A DNA stretch of 64,000 bases from Mycobacterium sp. 852013-50091_SCH5140682 (lineage in GTDB: Bacteria; Actinomycetota; Actinomycetes; Mycobacteriales; Mycobacteriaceae): NCBI RefSeq assembly GCF_001665685.1, contig NZ_LZTB01000080.1, positions 1 to 64,000 of the forward strand, read 5' to 3'. The position numbers were made by a program, and so were the translations under genes. The notes under the pieces were generated by a model that was not told the origin of the DNA, did no database searches, and saw nothing but the letters and a program-made list of their open reading frames with translations. Below, one piece after another: positions 1-8,708 of the stretch (position 1 is the stretch's first letter; each line of letters opens with the position of its first letter).

Positions 1-341
1 GGGCCTACTCGGCGGCTAAGGGCGGGTTGACGGCGTTGACCACGCACATCGCATGTCAATACGGTGCTCAGGGAATCCGGTGCAATGCCGTCGCCCCCGG
101 GGTTACCGTGACCCCCATGGTGGCCACCCGGCTCGAAGACGAGAGATTCCGCAAGATCAACACCGAGATGACACCGCATCAGCGGCTCGGCCGGGTCGAA
201 GACATCGCGGCGACGGTGGCGTTCCTCTGTTCGGACGGAGGCAGCTTCATCAACGGGCAGACCATCGTCGTCGACGGCGGCTGGAGCTCGACCAAGTATC
301 TGTCCGAACGCGCGTTGACCTCGGAATGGGTTGAGCGGTGA
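1..341 (+). CDS. Short-chain dehydrogenase/reductase, C-terminal part (5' cut by window edge)
   Basis: Frame 3 is open from the first base and begins with AYSAAKGG, the catalytic YxxxK motif of classical SDR enzymes, so the true start lies outside the window. The rest shows the usual SDR C-terminal pattern: RCNAVAPG (cofactor and substrate side), then the FINGQTIVVDGGW ending typical of FabG-like NAD(P)-dependent oxidoreductases. About 113 residues are present of a usual 250. The stop overlaps the GTG of the acyl-CoA ligase by four bases, so the two are translationally coupled. Together they suggest breakdown or activation of a carboxylic or fatty acid. Substrate cannot be told. Confidence 0.9.
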   Translation, partial: AYSAAKGGLTALTTHIACQYGAQGIRCNAVAPGVTVTPMVATRLEDERFRKINTEMTPHQRLGRVEDIAATVAFLCSDGGSFINGQTIVVDGGWSSTKYLSERALTSEWVER

Positions 342-1822
342 ACCTTTTCGACGTCTTGGAGCAGGCCGCGGCACGGTTCGGTGATCGGGGTGCGGTGTTC
401 TGCGGTGAACGCCGACTCAGCACATGGTCGCAGTTGCGCGAGCGGGCGCTCCGACTCGCGGCGTCGCTGCAGCGGCATGCAGAGCGCGGCAGCAGGATCG
501 CGGTGGCCAGCGAAAACCGGCCGGAGATCGTGGAACTCATGTTCGCCATCTGGGCCGCCGAGTGCGTCTTCGTCCCCATCAACTACAAGCTGCATCCCCG
601 GGAGATGGCCGACATCGTCGCCGATTCCGGGGCGTCGCACGTCTTCGCGTCGCGCAAGATCGCGGCAGGCCTGAGTCCGGGCGTGCCGGTCGAGGTCATC
701 GGGTCCGACGCGTACACCGGGCGATTCGATGCCGAGCCCACCACGCCACCCGACACCGACCCGGCCGCCGTGGCTTGGCTGTTCTACACCAGCGGCACCA
801 CCGGAAAATCCAAGGGCGCCATGCTCTCCCATCGCAACCTCATGGCGATGACGGTGTCGCACCTCGCAGACATCGACGACCCGGACGAGAACTGCAGCCT
901 GATCCACGGTGCCCCGATGTCGCACGGATCGGGCCTGTACGTCGCGCCGTACGTGCTGCGCGGGGCCCGGCAAGTGGTCCCGGAATCCGGCGTCTTCGAT
1001 CCGGCAGAGTTCCTGGATCTGTGCGCTCACCACCCGGGCTCGTCGGCGTTCCTGGCGCCGACCATGATCCAGCGGCTCGTCGAGACCGGCCGTCGCGCAC
1101 CACAATCCCTGCGCACCATCGTCTACGGCGGCGGCCCCATGTATGTCGACAGCATGCGGAGGGCCCTCGACGCGTTCGGTCCGGTGTTCGCCCAGATCTA
1201 CGGTCAGGGTGAATCGCCCATGACCATCACCGGGTTACGCCGGGCCGATCATCACGACGCGGACGACGCCGTGCTGGGCTCCGTCGGCTACGCGCGCTCG
1301 GGGATGCACGTCGCGGTGCTGCGCAGCAATGGCAGCCCGGCCGAGGTCGGCGAGATCGGCGAAATCGTGTGTCGCGGCGACGCCGTCATGTCGGGTTATT
1401 GGAACAACCCGACGGCCAGCGCCTCGACGCTCAAGGACGGCTGGCTCTACACCGGCGACATGGGTTCGTTCGACGAGCACGGCTACCTCACCCTGCGCGA
1501 CCGGTCCAAGGACGTGGTGATCAGCGGCGGTAGCAACATCTATCCGCGCGAAGTGGAAGAGGTGCTGCTGACCCATCCCGGGGTTGCCGAGGCCTGCGTC
1601 GTGGGCGTCCCCGACCCCGACTGGGGCGAGATCGTGGTGGCGTTCATCGTCGGCGATGCCGACGCGAGCGCGCTCGACACGCATCTGCTGGAGCGCATCG
1701 CACGGTTCAAGCGGCCGAAGCGGTACGAGTTCGTCGACGCGCTGCCCAAGAACAGCTACGGCAAGGTGCTCAAACGGGAGCTGCGGGAGCGCCTCATCCA
1801 GGGGATGGCGCCCAAGTCGTGA
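338..1822 (+). CDS. Acyl-CoA synthetase (AMP-forming ligase, FadD-type)
   Basis: A 494-residue ANL-superfamily enzyme that would activate a carboxylic acid to the acyl-adenylate and then the CoA thioester in the cytoplasm. The phosphate-binding loop YTSGTTGKSKG lies near residues 149-160. The YGGGPM and IYGQGE motifs follow, then the hinge region YTGDMGSFDEHGYL near 370, RSKDVVISGGSNIYP, and the C-terminal catalytic lysine region NSYGKVLKREL near 468. No membrane segment or signal is seen. The GTG start overlaps the stop of the upstream SDR (GTGA). Substrate class is unknown; short length and context fit a medium-chain or aromatic acid ligase. Confidence 0.9.
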   Translation: MNLFDVLEQAAARFGDRGAVFCGERRLSTWSQLRERALRLAASLQRHAERGSRIAVASENRPEIVELMFAIWAAECVFVPINYKLHPREMADIVADSGASHVFASRKIAAGLSPGVPVEVIGSDAYTGRFDAEPTTPPDTDPAAVAWLFYTSGTTGKSKGAMLSHRNLMAMTVSHLADIDDPDENCSLIHGAPMSHGSGLYVAPYVLRGARQVVPESGVFDPAEFLDLCAHHPGSSAFLAPTMIQRLVETGRRAPQSLRTIVYGGGPMYVDSMRRALDAFGPVFAQIYGQGESPMTITGLRRADHHDADDAVLGSVGYARSGMHVAVLRSNGSPAEVGEIGEIVCRGDAVMSGYWNNPTASASTLKDGWLYTGDMGSFDEHGYLTLRDRSKDVVISGGSNIYPREVEEVLLTHPGVAEACVVGVPDPDWGEIVVAFIVGDADASALDTHLLERIARFKRPKRYEFVDALPKNSYGKVLKRELRERLIQGMAPKS

Positions 1823-1836
1823 CCGGAATACCATTA

Positions 1837-1852
1837 TGTGATCTGAATCACA
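1837..1852. promoter_or_regulatory. CRP/FNR-type operator upstream of the frd operon
   Basis: TGTGATCTGAATCACA is a perfect match to the TGTGA-N6-TCACA palindrome bound by CRP-family proteins, including mycobacterial Crp (Rv3676 family). It is centred about 35 bases before the start of the small gene that opens the frd operon. Site identity is read directly; the regulator is inferred. Confidence 0.75.
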
Positions 1853-1878
1853 CGCCTCAGACGTGAGGAGGCGGGGCA

Positions 1879-2121
1879 ATGGCCGCAATGACCACACATT
1901 TCCCGCGCCAGAAGGCGCCATGCGGGCGCATGGCAGAAGGCGATCACCACGTCGAGAGTGATGACGACGGCCTCAGCTACGACGACCTCAGATTCTCGTG
2001 CGGCTGCCGCGAGAGCAGGCATGTCTATCACGACGGCTGCGTAGCCATCCGCACCGTGAGACATGACGGGAAGGTGCTGCGAGACGAGCGCTGTGGAGAG
2101 CATGAGGCCTTCGAAGTGTGA
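1879..2121 (+). CDS. Small cysteine-rich protein of unknown function, first gene of the frd operon
   Basis: An 80-residue protein that I do not recognise. It is preceded by a strong ribosome site (GAGGAGGCGGGG, 1864-1875) and ends 9 bases before frdA, so it is very likely expressed with fumarate reductase. Cysteines stand at about residues 15, 41, 43, 53 and 71, including a CGC motif, with several histidines, so metal or Fe-S binding is possible. There is no signal peptide or membrane segment. It could be an assembly factor or a redox-sensing partner for FrdABCD, but nothing in the sequence proves a role. Confidence 0.65.
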   Translation: MAAMTTHFPRQKAPCGRMAEGDHHVESDDDGLSYDDLRFSCGCRESRHVYHDGCVAIRTVRHDGKVLRDERCGEHEAFEV

Positions 2122-2130
2122 GACGCAGCT

Positions 2131-3870
2131 ATGACGGCCTCGTACAACATCGTGGTGATCGGCGGGGGCGGGGCTGGTCTGCGCGCCGCGATCGCCATCG
2201 CCGAAACGGACCCGAAGCTGACGATAGCCATCGTGTCCAAGGTGTATCCGATGCGCAGCCACACCGTCTCGGCCGAAGGTGGCGCAGCGGCCGTCGTCGG
2301 CGCTGACGACACCCTTGACGAGCACGCCTACGACACCATCTCCGGTGGCGACTGGCTGTGCGATCAGGATGCGGTGGAGGCGTTCGTCGCCGAAGCACCA
2401 CGCGAGCTGCTGCAGCTCGAACACTGGGGCTGCCCGTGGAGCCGTACCGACGACGGGCACATCGCCGTGCGAGCGTTCGGCGGCATGCGGAAACTCCGCA
2501 CCTGGTTTGCCGCCGACAAGACCGGATTTCACCTGTTACACACCCTCTTTCAGAGGGTGTTGAGCTATCCGGACATCGTCCGCTACGACGAGTGGTTCGC
2601 CACCACCCTGCTGGTCGACGACGGCGTGGTGCGCGGGCTCGTCGCCATCGAATTGGCCACCGGCAGAATCGAAACCATCCTCGCCGACGCGGTCATCATC
2701 TGCACCGGAGGTTGCGGACGGGTGTTCCCGTTCACCACGAACGCCAACATCAAGACCGGCGACGGGATGGCACTGGCATTTCGGGCCGGCGCACCGCTGA
2801 AGGACATGGAATTCGTCCAGTACCACCCGACGGGTCTGCCGTTCACCGGGATCCTCATCACCGAAGCGGCCCGCGCAGAGGGTGGTTGGCTGCTGAACAA
2901 GGACGGTTACCGGTATCTGCAGGACTACGACCTGGGCACCCCGACACCCACGCCGAAGCTCCGCAGCATGGAGCTCGGCCCCCGTGACCGCCTGTCGCAA
3001 GCGTTCGTTCACGAACTCGACAAGGGACGCACCGTCGAAACCCCTTATGGCCCAGTCGTCTACCTCGACCTACGGCACCTCGGCGCGGACCTCATCGACA
3101 CCAAACTGCCCTTCGTACGGGAACTGTGCCGCGACTACCAGCACGTCGACCCGGTCACCGAGCTGGTCCCCGTGCGTCCGGTGGTGCACTACATGATGGG
3201 CGGTGTACACACCGACATCCACGGTCGCACACCGGTTTCCGGTCTGTACGCAGCGGGCGAGACCGCCTGCGTGAGCATCAACGGCGCCAACCGGCTCGGC
3301 TCCAACTCCCTTCCCGAACTGTTGGTGTTCGGGGCCCGCGCGGGTCACGCCGCCGCGGAGTACGTCAGGCAGACGCATTCCAACTCAGCCGCGGTGGACG
3401 CTGCGGCCCGCACCGAAGAACACCGGCTGCAGCGCGAGCTGCAGCGCCACGGCGACGGCACCGACCGGATCGCCGACATCCGGACCGAGATGCAGACCGT
3501 GCTGGAGACCGCCGCCGGCATCTACCGCGACGGGCCCACGCTGACCCGGGCCGCCGAACAGATCCGGGACCTGCAGGAGCGGTTCGCCGTCGCGGGCCTC
3601 GACGATCACAGCCTCACCTTCAACACCGAGCTCACCGGGCTGCTCGAACTGTCCGGGATGCTCGACATCGCGCAAACCATCGTCGAATCGGCGTTACACC
3701 GCACGGAATCCCGAGGCGCGCACCAACGCACGGACTTCCCCGGCCGCGATGACGACCAGTTCCTGGCGCACAGCCTGATTCACCGGAAGCCAGACGGTTC
3801 GGCACGCGTCGACCTGCTGCCGGTCACGATCACGCGTTGGCCGCCGGGCGAGCGCGTGTACGGGAGGTGA
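2131..3870 (+). CDS. frdA: Fumarate reductase flavoprotein subunit
   Basis: A 579-residue catalytic subunit of quinol:fumarate reductase, reducing fumarate to succinate at the inner face of the membrane. The FAD-binding VVIGGGGAGLRAA is at residues 8-20. RSHTVSAEGG at 42-51 places the covalent-FAD histidine at His44, the same number as in the E. coli enzyme. HPTGLPFTG (near 232), VHYMMGGVHT and RLGSNSLPELLVFG are the substrate and FAD motifs of the family. The hydrophobic-anchor genes that follow are of the FrdC/FrdD type and not SdhC/SdhD, so FrdA is preferred over SdhA. It is followed six bases later by frdB. Confidence 0.93.
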   Translation: MTASYNIVVIGGGGAGLRAAIAIAETDPKLTIAIVSKVYPMRSHTVSAEGGAAAVVGADDTLDEHAYDTISGGDWLCDQDAVEAFVAEAPRELLQLEHWGCPWSRTDDGHIAVRAFGGMRKLRTWFAADKTGFHLLHTLFQRVLSYPDIVRYDEWFATTLLVDDGVVRGLVAIELATGRIETILADAVIICTGGCGRVFPFTTNANIKTGDGMALAFRAGAPLKDMEFVQYHPTGLPFTGILITEAARAEGGWLLNKDGYRYLQDYDLGTPTPTPKLRSMELGPRDRLSQAFVHELDKGRTVETPYGPVVYLDLRHLGADLIDTKLPFVRELCRDYQHVDPVTELVPVRPVVHYMMGGVHTDIHGRTPVSGLYAAGETACVSINGANRLGSNSLPELLVFGARAGHAAAEYVRQTHSNSAAVDAAARTEEHRLQRELQRHGDGTDRIADIRTEMQTVLETAAGIYRDGPTLTRAAEQIRDLQERFAVAGLDDHSLTFNTELTGLLELSGMLDIAQTIVESALHRTESRGAHQRTDFPGRDDDQFLAHSLIHRKPDGSARVDLLPVTITRWPPGERVYGR

Positions 3871-3876
3871 GATGAC

Positions 3877-4629
3877 ATGTCCGAGACGACCACGGACCGA
3901 ATTGTCATGGAAGTGGCCCGCTATCGGCCGGGCACCGACACCAAACCCGTGCTGCAGTCCTACGAGGTGCCGGTCACGCGGGAATGGGCTGTGCTCGACG
4001 GGCTCAACTACATCAAGGACCGACTCGACGGGACGCTGAGCTTCCGGTGGTCGTGCCGCATGGGCATCTGCGGCAGTTGCGGGATGACCATCAACGGCGA
4101 TCCCAAGCTGGCCTGCGCGACCTTCCTGGTCGACTACCTACCGGGCCCGGTGCGGGTCGAACCCATGCGCAACTTCCCGGTGATCCGCGATCTCGTGGTC
4201 GACATCAGCGATTTCATGACCAAACTGCCCAAGGTCAAACCCTGGATCATCCGCGACGACGAACAGCCTCCGGACCGTGAATACCTGCAGACGCCAACCG
4301 AAATGGCGGAGTACAAACAATTCAGCATGTGCATCAACTGCATGCTGTGCTACTCGGCCTGCCCCGTGTATGCACTGGACCCGGTGTTCCTCGGCCCCGC
4401 TGCGATCGCGCTCGGTCAGCGCTACAACCTCGACTCGCGCGACGACGGCGCAGCGGATCGCGCCGACGTGCTGGCCGCCGCCGACGGGGCGTGGGCGTGC
4501 ACGTACGTTGGTGAATGTTCGGCGGCGTGCCCCAAGGGTGTCGATCCCGCGGGCGCCATCCAGCGCTACAAGCTCACGGCGGCAACACATTCCGTCCGAG
4601 ACCTGGTACTGCCGCGGGGTGCCCGATGA
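3877..4629 (+). CDS. frdB: Fumarate reductase iron-sulfur subunit
   Basis: A 250-residue electron-transfer subunit linking the flavoprotein to the quinol site in the membrane anchor. The plant-ferredoxin [2Fe-2S] set is seen as SCRMGICGSCGM plus a further Cys in KLAC. The [4Fe-4S] set is CINCMLCYSACP. The [3Fe-4S]/[4Fe-4S] sets near the C terminus include CTYVGECSAACPKGVDP. Order and spacing match FrdB/SdhB. The GGGAGG ribosome site lies inside the end of frdA, and the stop overlaps the frdC start (ATGA). In this segment it resembles E. coli FrdB (GPAAIALGQRYN-type region) more than SdhB. Confidence 0.93.
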   Translation: MSETTTDRIVMEVARYRPGTDTKPVLQSYEVPVTREWAVLDGLNYIKDRLDGTLSFRWSCRMGICGSCGMTINGDPKLACATFLVDYLPGPVRVEPMRNFPVIRDLVVDISDFMTKLPKVKPWIIRDDEQPPDREYLQTPTEMAEYKQFSMCINCMLCYSACPVYALDPVFLGPAAIALGQRYNLDSRDDGAADRADVLAAADGAWACTYVGECSAACPKGVDPAGAIQRYKLTAATHSVRDLVLPRGAR

Positions 4630-5006
4630 CCACCGGCGCCTATCGCCAACCGGTGCCTCGGTTCTGGTGGGCGAAACGCCGGTCGTATCTGACGTTCATG
4701 CTGCGTGAGCTCAGTTGCGTGGCTGTCGCATGGTCCGTCGTATTCCTGCTGACCGGCGTGGCCGCCGTCGCAGGTGGCGACTACCGCGGTTTCCTGGACT
4801 TCTCCGCACACCCGGCGGTGGTGCTGGTGAACGTCGTCGCGCTGGCTTTCCTGCTGCTGCACGCCGTCACCTGGTTCGACCTGGCACCGCGCGCGATGGT
4901 CATCCATCTGCGCGGGCGGCGCGTCCCGTCGAGGGCAGTGCTGGCGGGGCACTACGCCGCGTGGCTGGTGGTCTCGGCCGTCGTCGTGTGGCTGGTGCTG
5001 CGATGA
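4626..5006 (+). CDS. frdC: Fumarate reductase membrane anchor subunit C
   Basis: A 126-residue integral membrane protein with three hydrophobic segments, the usual size and plan of FrdC. The N-terminal RFWWAKRRSYLTFMLREL aligns by eye with the WW...FYMLRE region of E. coli FrdC, and LLHAVTWFDLAPRAM with its LLHTKTWFELAPKA stretch. With FrdD it anchors FrdAB and forms the menaquinol site. The ATG at 4626 overlaps the frdB stop. A longer upstream reading (from 4515) would overlap frdB by more than 100 bases and is rejected. Confidence 0.9.
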   Translation: MTTGAYRQPVPRFWWAKRRSYLTFMLRELSCVAVAWSVVFLLTGVAAVAGGDYRGFLDFSAHPAVVLVNVVALAFLLLHAVTWFDLAPRAMVIHLRGRRVPSRAVLAGHYAAWLVVSAVVVWLVLR

Positions 5007-5356
5007 AAACCTCGACGCGCCGCACACCCGAGCCGTACTTCTGGCTGCTGTTCTCCGCAGGCGGCATGGCGGCCGCGTTGACGCTGCCGATCCTGATGTT
5101 GCTGTTCGGCGTGCTGCTGCCATTGGGTGTCGTCGATATCGACGCCGCGCATCTGGAGGCCGTGGTACGCCATCCGCTGACCAGGATTGTGCTGGCGGGA
5201 ATCTTCGTGCTGGCGCTGTTCCACGCGGCGCACCGGTTCCGCTTCACCGTCGAGCACGGCTTGCAGCTGGGCCGGTTCGACCGGGCGATCGCGGTGTGTT
5301 GTTATGGCGCAGCGGCTTTGGGGTCGCTCGTAGTGCTGTGGATCGTGCTGACCTAG
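5003..5356 (+). CDS. frdD: Fumarate reductase membrane anchor subunit D
   Basis: A 117-residue, three-helix membrane subunit. PYFWLLFSAGGMAAAL near the N terminus and ILMLLFGVLLPLG match the E. coli FrdD pattern VFWGLFGAGGM...ILLVGILLPLG, and the FHAAHRFRF stretch corresponds to the HRMHHAMHD region. It is the last gene of the operon. The ATG at 5003 overlaps the frdC stop. The stop lies only eight bases from the stop of the convergent ABC permease, leaving no room for a separate terminator. Confidence 0.88.
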   Translation: MKTSTRRTPEPYFWLLFSAGGMAAALTLPILMLLFGVLLPLGVVDIDAAHLEAVVRHPLTRIVLAGIFVLALFHAAHRFRFTVEHGLQLGRFDRAIAVCCYGAAALGSLVVLWIVLT

Positions 5357-5364
5357 TTGCGCCA

Positions 5365-7863
5365 TCAGTCTGCGCTGATCGCCTCGCTGATGTTCAGCCG
5401 CGCGGCACGCAGAGCGGGCGGTATCGCGCCGAGTAGACAGAGCGCGACCGCCGCGAATCCGATGACGACTACCGTCGGACCAGGTCGCCACGCAACGTCG
5501 ATACTCAAAACGTTCGTGAGCGCCAAAGCGGTCAGATACTGGATGGCCATACCGAGCAGCAACCCGAGCAGTCCGCCGACGATGCCGACGCCTGCGGCTT
5601 CCGCCAGCACGGCGTTGACGGAGAATCTGCGGCTTGCCCCGGTGGCCCGCAGGGCACCGATCTCGCGGCGCCGGTCCAGTACCGACAGCATCAGGATGTT
5701 GAGCAGAGTGATGGCCGACACCACCACCACGATCCACGCGATGGCGGTGATGATCGCGATGACCTGATCAAGCGTGGTACTGATGCCTTCGAGCGCGTCG
5801 TGCCCGGAATAGACGAACGCCTCCGGCGCGACTGCGCGGCGCACCGCAGCCTGCACGACCCCGGGGTCTGCGCCCGGTGCGACGGAAACCTCCAGGTCAC
5901 TGACGCCGGGCCGCTGAAACCAATTGCGCATGGAGTCCAAGCTCATCGCAATGGTTCCCGTCATCCCGGAGAAATACGGAATCAGCGCGAGTACCTGGGC
6001 GCGATGCGGGCCTGTCGGGGTCTGCAAGGTGATCTCGTCGCCCACCGACACCGCCATGGCCCGACCGATTTCCCGGGACAGCGCCACACCCTGCCCGGAG
6101 ATCAGCTTCTCCCGGTCCGGATCGGACAGGGACGTGTAGATGTCGCGATGGGTGCCGGGAGCGATCCCGAGCAGCATCACTCTGGTGCCGCCGACGGTGG
6201 CGAAGGCCATCTGGTCCGGTACCACCCGCTCGACGCCGGGAACCGCGCGCACGATGGTCTCGGTGTCCGGCGGTAGCAGAGTCGAGGAGTAATCGGACGC
6301 CGGCGCGGAGCTGACCCAGACGTCGGCGGCGGCGACCGACGAGAACGATGCGACGGTGGACCGGACGGCGTCGTTGGTAGCGCCGGTGACGGCGACCGTG
6401 GTGACCACGGCTGTCAGAACGGTCATCAGCGCCACCCACATACGTTGCGGCGCTCGCTCGATATTCGCCGCAGCCAGCGCACCTGGGCTGCCGAACATGC
6501 GCGCCACAGCGGACGCGGCGGCGACGATCGGGCGCGACAAGGCGAAGCAGAGCGCGGCCGCACCGACGAATGCCAGGGCGATCGACGCGACGGCGACGCG
6601 GCCGAGATCGGCGGTGACCGTAACGATGGTGGCGCACACCATGATCGCGCCCACGGCTCCGGTGATGATCGACAGCCTGCGGTGGCTCGCCGCTGGTACC
6701 CGGGCGCCCGCGGGTACCAGCGCTTCGACCGGGGCGACGCTGTGCACTTGTCGCGCCGCGAAGGCCGCGGCGGTCACGCTGGCCGCCACGCATGCCGCTA
6801 CGGTCAGCGGTATGACATAGGGCGCCAGCACGTATTCGACGCGCGTCTCCAGCGATTGCACCATCGTCGACGGCAGGTCGTCGATTGCCAGGCGGCCGAT
6901 GACCACCCCCGCGACGGACCCGACGGACCCACCGGCGAAACCAACCACCGCGGCCTCGGTCAGCAGGTCGGCCACGATCATGCGCCGGCGGCCGCCGAGG
7001 GCCCGCATCGTGGAGATTGCCGGGCGGCGCTGCGCGATAGCGATGCTCATCGCGTTGTAACTGAGGAACCCGGCCACCACCAAGGACACCGACGCGGCCA
7101 ACAGGGTCAACGCCTGCAGGATGGCAAATGAACTACTTGCTTGCGCGGCACGGAAACTGGGTGTCGCGACCACGGCGCGGCCGTCGATGGCCGCGGAGAT
7201 GGCGGCACGCACGTGGGCTAGATCCGCCCCGGGTTTGGTGAACACGAGGATCGAGTCCAGTCGATTCTCTCGCCCCGAGATGTGCTGTGCGAGTTCGAGC
7301 GGCGCCATCACGAAGTGCCCGCCGTTGAGACGTTGTGCTGCCGGGCCCGAGACCACCGCGAGCACAGTAACGCGCGTCGAGCCGAGGTCGAGCTGGTCGC
7401 CGCGCGAGGCGCCGACGCTCGATCCGACGATGACGCCGTTGGGTCCCGACTCCGGCGGAGGCGCGTTCTTCAACTGCTCGAGAATCGCGGTCTGCAGGTC
7501 CGAATGCAGCGCTGACGAGTTCGGACCAATCCCCAGCAGTAACGCAGGCTGCGTGCCCACCTGAATCGGCCGGCGCGTCAAAGGCACAGCCGCGCTGACA
7601 TTTTCGACCCCGGATACTGTGTCGAACAGGGTCTCATCAAAACCGTCCTCGGTGATACCCGATACCTCGAGGTTGGCGTCGCCGCCGATGCTTGCCGCCA
7701 GGCGATTGATCGAGCCGGTGATCGAGCCGGAGACACCCAGGACAGCGACGAGCAGTGCGGCCGAAACCGCAACCACCGCAACCGATGCCAGCGCACGTCC
7801 CCAGTGTGCGCGCAGCTCACGGACATTGATGACGCGGAAGCGACTCAAGGATGCGAATTGCAC
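5365..7863 (-). CDS. ABC transporter permease, FtsX/MacB superfamily
   Basis: An 832-residue permease with the duplicated FtsX plan: an N-terminal membrane segment (about 25-47), a large extracytoplasmic domain, a three-helix FtsX core (about 250-375), two further central helices, a second extracytoplasmic domain, and a last three-helix FtsX core (about 710-820). Such permeases work with a LolD/MacB-type ATPase on lipids, lipoproteins, peptides or drugs outside the membrane by mechanotransmission and not classical translocation. The partner ATPase is encoded four bases upstream (7868-8695). The substrate is unknown. It converges with frdD. Confidence 0.88.
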   Translation of the reverse strand: MQFASLSRFRVINVRELRAHWGRALASVAVVAVSAALLVAVLGVSGSITGSINRLAASIGGDANLEVSGITEDGFDETLFDTVSGVENVSAAVPLTRRPIQVGTQPALLLGIGPNSSALHSDLQTAILEQLKNAPPPESGPNGVIVGSSVGASRGDQLDLGSTRVTVLAVVSGPAAQRLNGGHFVMAPLELAQHISGRENRLDSILVFTKPGADLAHVRAAISAAIDGRAVVATPSFRAAQASSSFAILQALTLLAASVSLVVAGFLSYNAMSIAIAQRRPAISTMRALGGRRRMIVADLLTEAAVVGFAGGSVGSVAGVVIGRLAIDDLPSTMVQSLETRVEYVLAPYVIPLTVAACVAASVTAAAFAARQVHSVAPVEALVPAGARVPAASHRRLSIITGAVGAIMVCATIVTVTADLGRVAVASIALAFVGAAALCFALSRPIVAAASAVARMFGSPGALAAANIERAPQRMWVALMTVLTAVVTTVAVTGATNDAVRSTVASFSSVAAADVWVSSAPASDYSSTLLPPDTETIVRAVPGVERVVPDQMAFATVGGTRVMLLGIAPGTHRDIYTSLSDPDREKLISGQGVALSREIGRAMAVSVGDEITLQTPTGPHRAQVLALIPYFSGMTGTIAMSLDSMRNWFQRPGVSDLEVSVAPGADPGVVQAAVRRAVAPEAFVYSGHDALEGISTTLDQVIAIITAIAWIVVVVSAITLLNILMLSVLDRRREIGALRATGASRRFSVNAVLAEAAGVGIVGGLLGLLLGMAIQYLTALALTNVLSIDVAWRPGPTVVVIGFAAVALCLLGAIPPALRAARLNISEAISAD

Positions 7864-7867
7864 TGTG

Positions 7868-8695
7868 CTACAGAAAGTTTGCTGTCGGCTCCGGGATCAA
7901 TCCGGGATCGGTCTCGGTGGCCATGTCGAATTTCAGGTCCCTGATCACGTCGGTCACCGCCTCGGTGAACGGTTTGTGCGCGTGACGCCCCGTACGGGGC
8001 TCCTCGTCGGTCAGCACGTCTGCCATCACGTTGCCGTCATGCAGTGTGATGACGCGATCGGTCGCAGCGGCGGCCTCCAGGTTGTGCGTCACCATCACCA
8101 CCGCGCGCTCGTCGCCTTCGTGCGCAACATTCAAGAGCAACTGCAGGATCGTCGCGCCGGTGACCGAATCCAGGTTGCCGGTCGGCTCGTCGGCAAGGAT
8201 CAGCGGAGGATCCATCACCAGGGCACGCGCCACCGCAACCCGCTGCATCTGGCCACCGGACAACTCCGACGGGCGATGGTCTGCCCGGCTGGACAGCCCG
8301 ACGTGCGCGAGGAGTTCCATCGCTTTCGGGCGCACCGCGCGCAGCCGCTTGCCATCCAGTAACGCCGGTACGGCGACGTTCTCCCACACCGTCAGCGTGG
8401 GCAGCAGGTTGAAGAACTGGAAGATGAACCCGATCTTGTGGCGGCGGAAAGTGGACTGCTGATCGTCGTTCATCGTGCCGATCTCGTCGCCGTTGAAGCG
8501 CACGGACCCCGTGTCGGGACTGTCCAGTGCGCCGAGCAGATGCAGCAGCGTGGACTTGCCTGCGCCCGACGGGCCGACGATCGAGGTGAACTCGCCGCCA
8601 CGGATCTGCAGGTCGATGCCGTCCAATGCGCGGACCGTCTGGCCACCGGCGCGGTACACGCGCACGACATCGGCCAGTTCGACACTCAGCGGCAC
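7868..8695 (-). CDS. ABC transporter ATP-binding protein (LolD/MacB-type)
   Basis: A 275-residue ATPase energising the FtsX-type permease that follows it. Walker A GPSGAGKST is near residues 40-48, the Q-loop FQFFNLLPTLTVWEN near 95, the signature LSGGQMQRVAVARAL near 140-155, Walker B LILADEPTGNLD near 160-171, and the H-loop VTHN near 200. The NLLPTLTVWENV and EPTGNLD sequences are typical of the lipoprotein-release and macrolide-export subfamily. About 45 residues follow the core with no clear domain. It lies between the permease and an unknown protein gene, all on the same strand. Confidence 0.92.
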   Translation of the reverse strand: MPLSVELADVVRVYRAGGQTVRALDGIDLQIRGGEFTSIVGPSGAGKSTLLHLLGALDSPDTGSVRFNGDEIGTMNDDQQSTFRRHKIGFIFQFFNLLPTLTVWENVAVPALLDGKRLRAVRPKAMELLAHVGLSSRADHRPSELSGGQMQRVAVARALVMDPPLILADEPTGNLDSVTGATILQLLLNVAHEGDERAVVMVTHNLEAAAATDRVITLHDGNVMADVLTDEEPRTGRHAHKPFTEAVTDVIRDLKFDMATETDPGLIPEPTANFL

Positions 8696-8708
8696 AGCAT
8701 CCCTTACG

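Noticed and set aside
179..1105. 308-codon minus-strand ORF
   Set aside because: Shadow of the SDR and acyl-CoA ligase genes, Arg/His-rich and without motifs, as is usual in GC-rich antisense frames.
1834..2532. 232-codon minus-strand ORF opposite the small gene and frdA
   Set aside because: It lies over frdA, whose motifs are certain, and shows no family pattern; the plus-strand 80-codon gene has a strong ribosome site.
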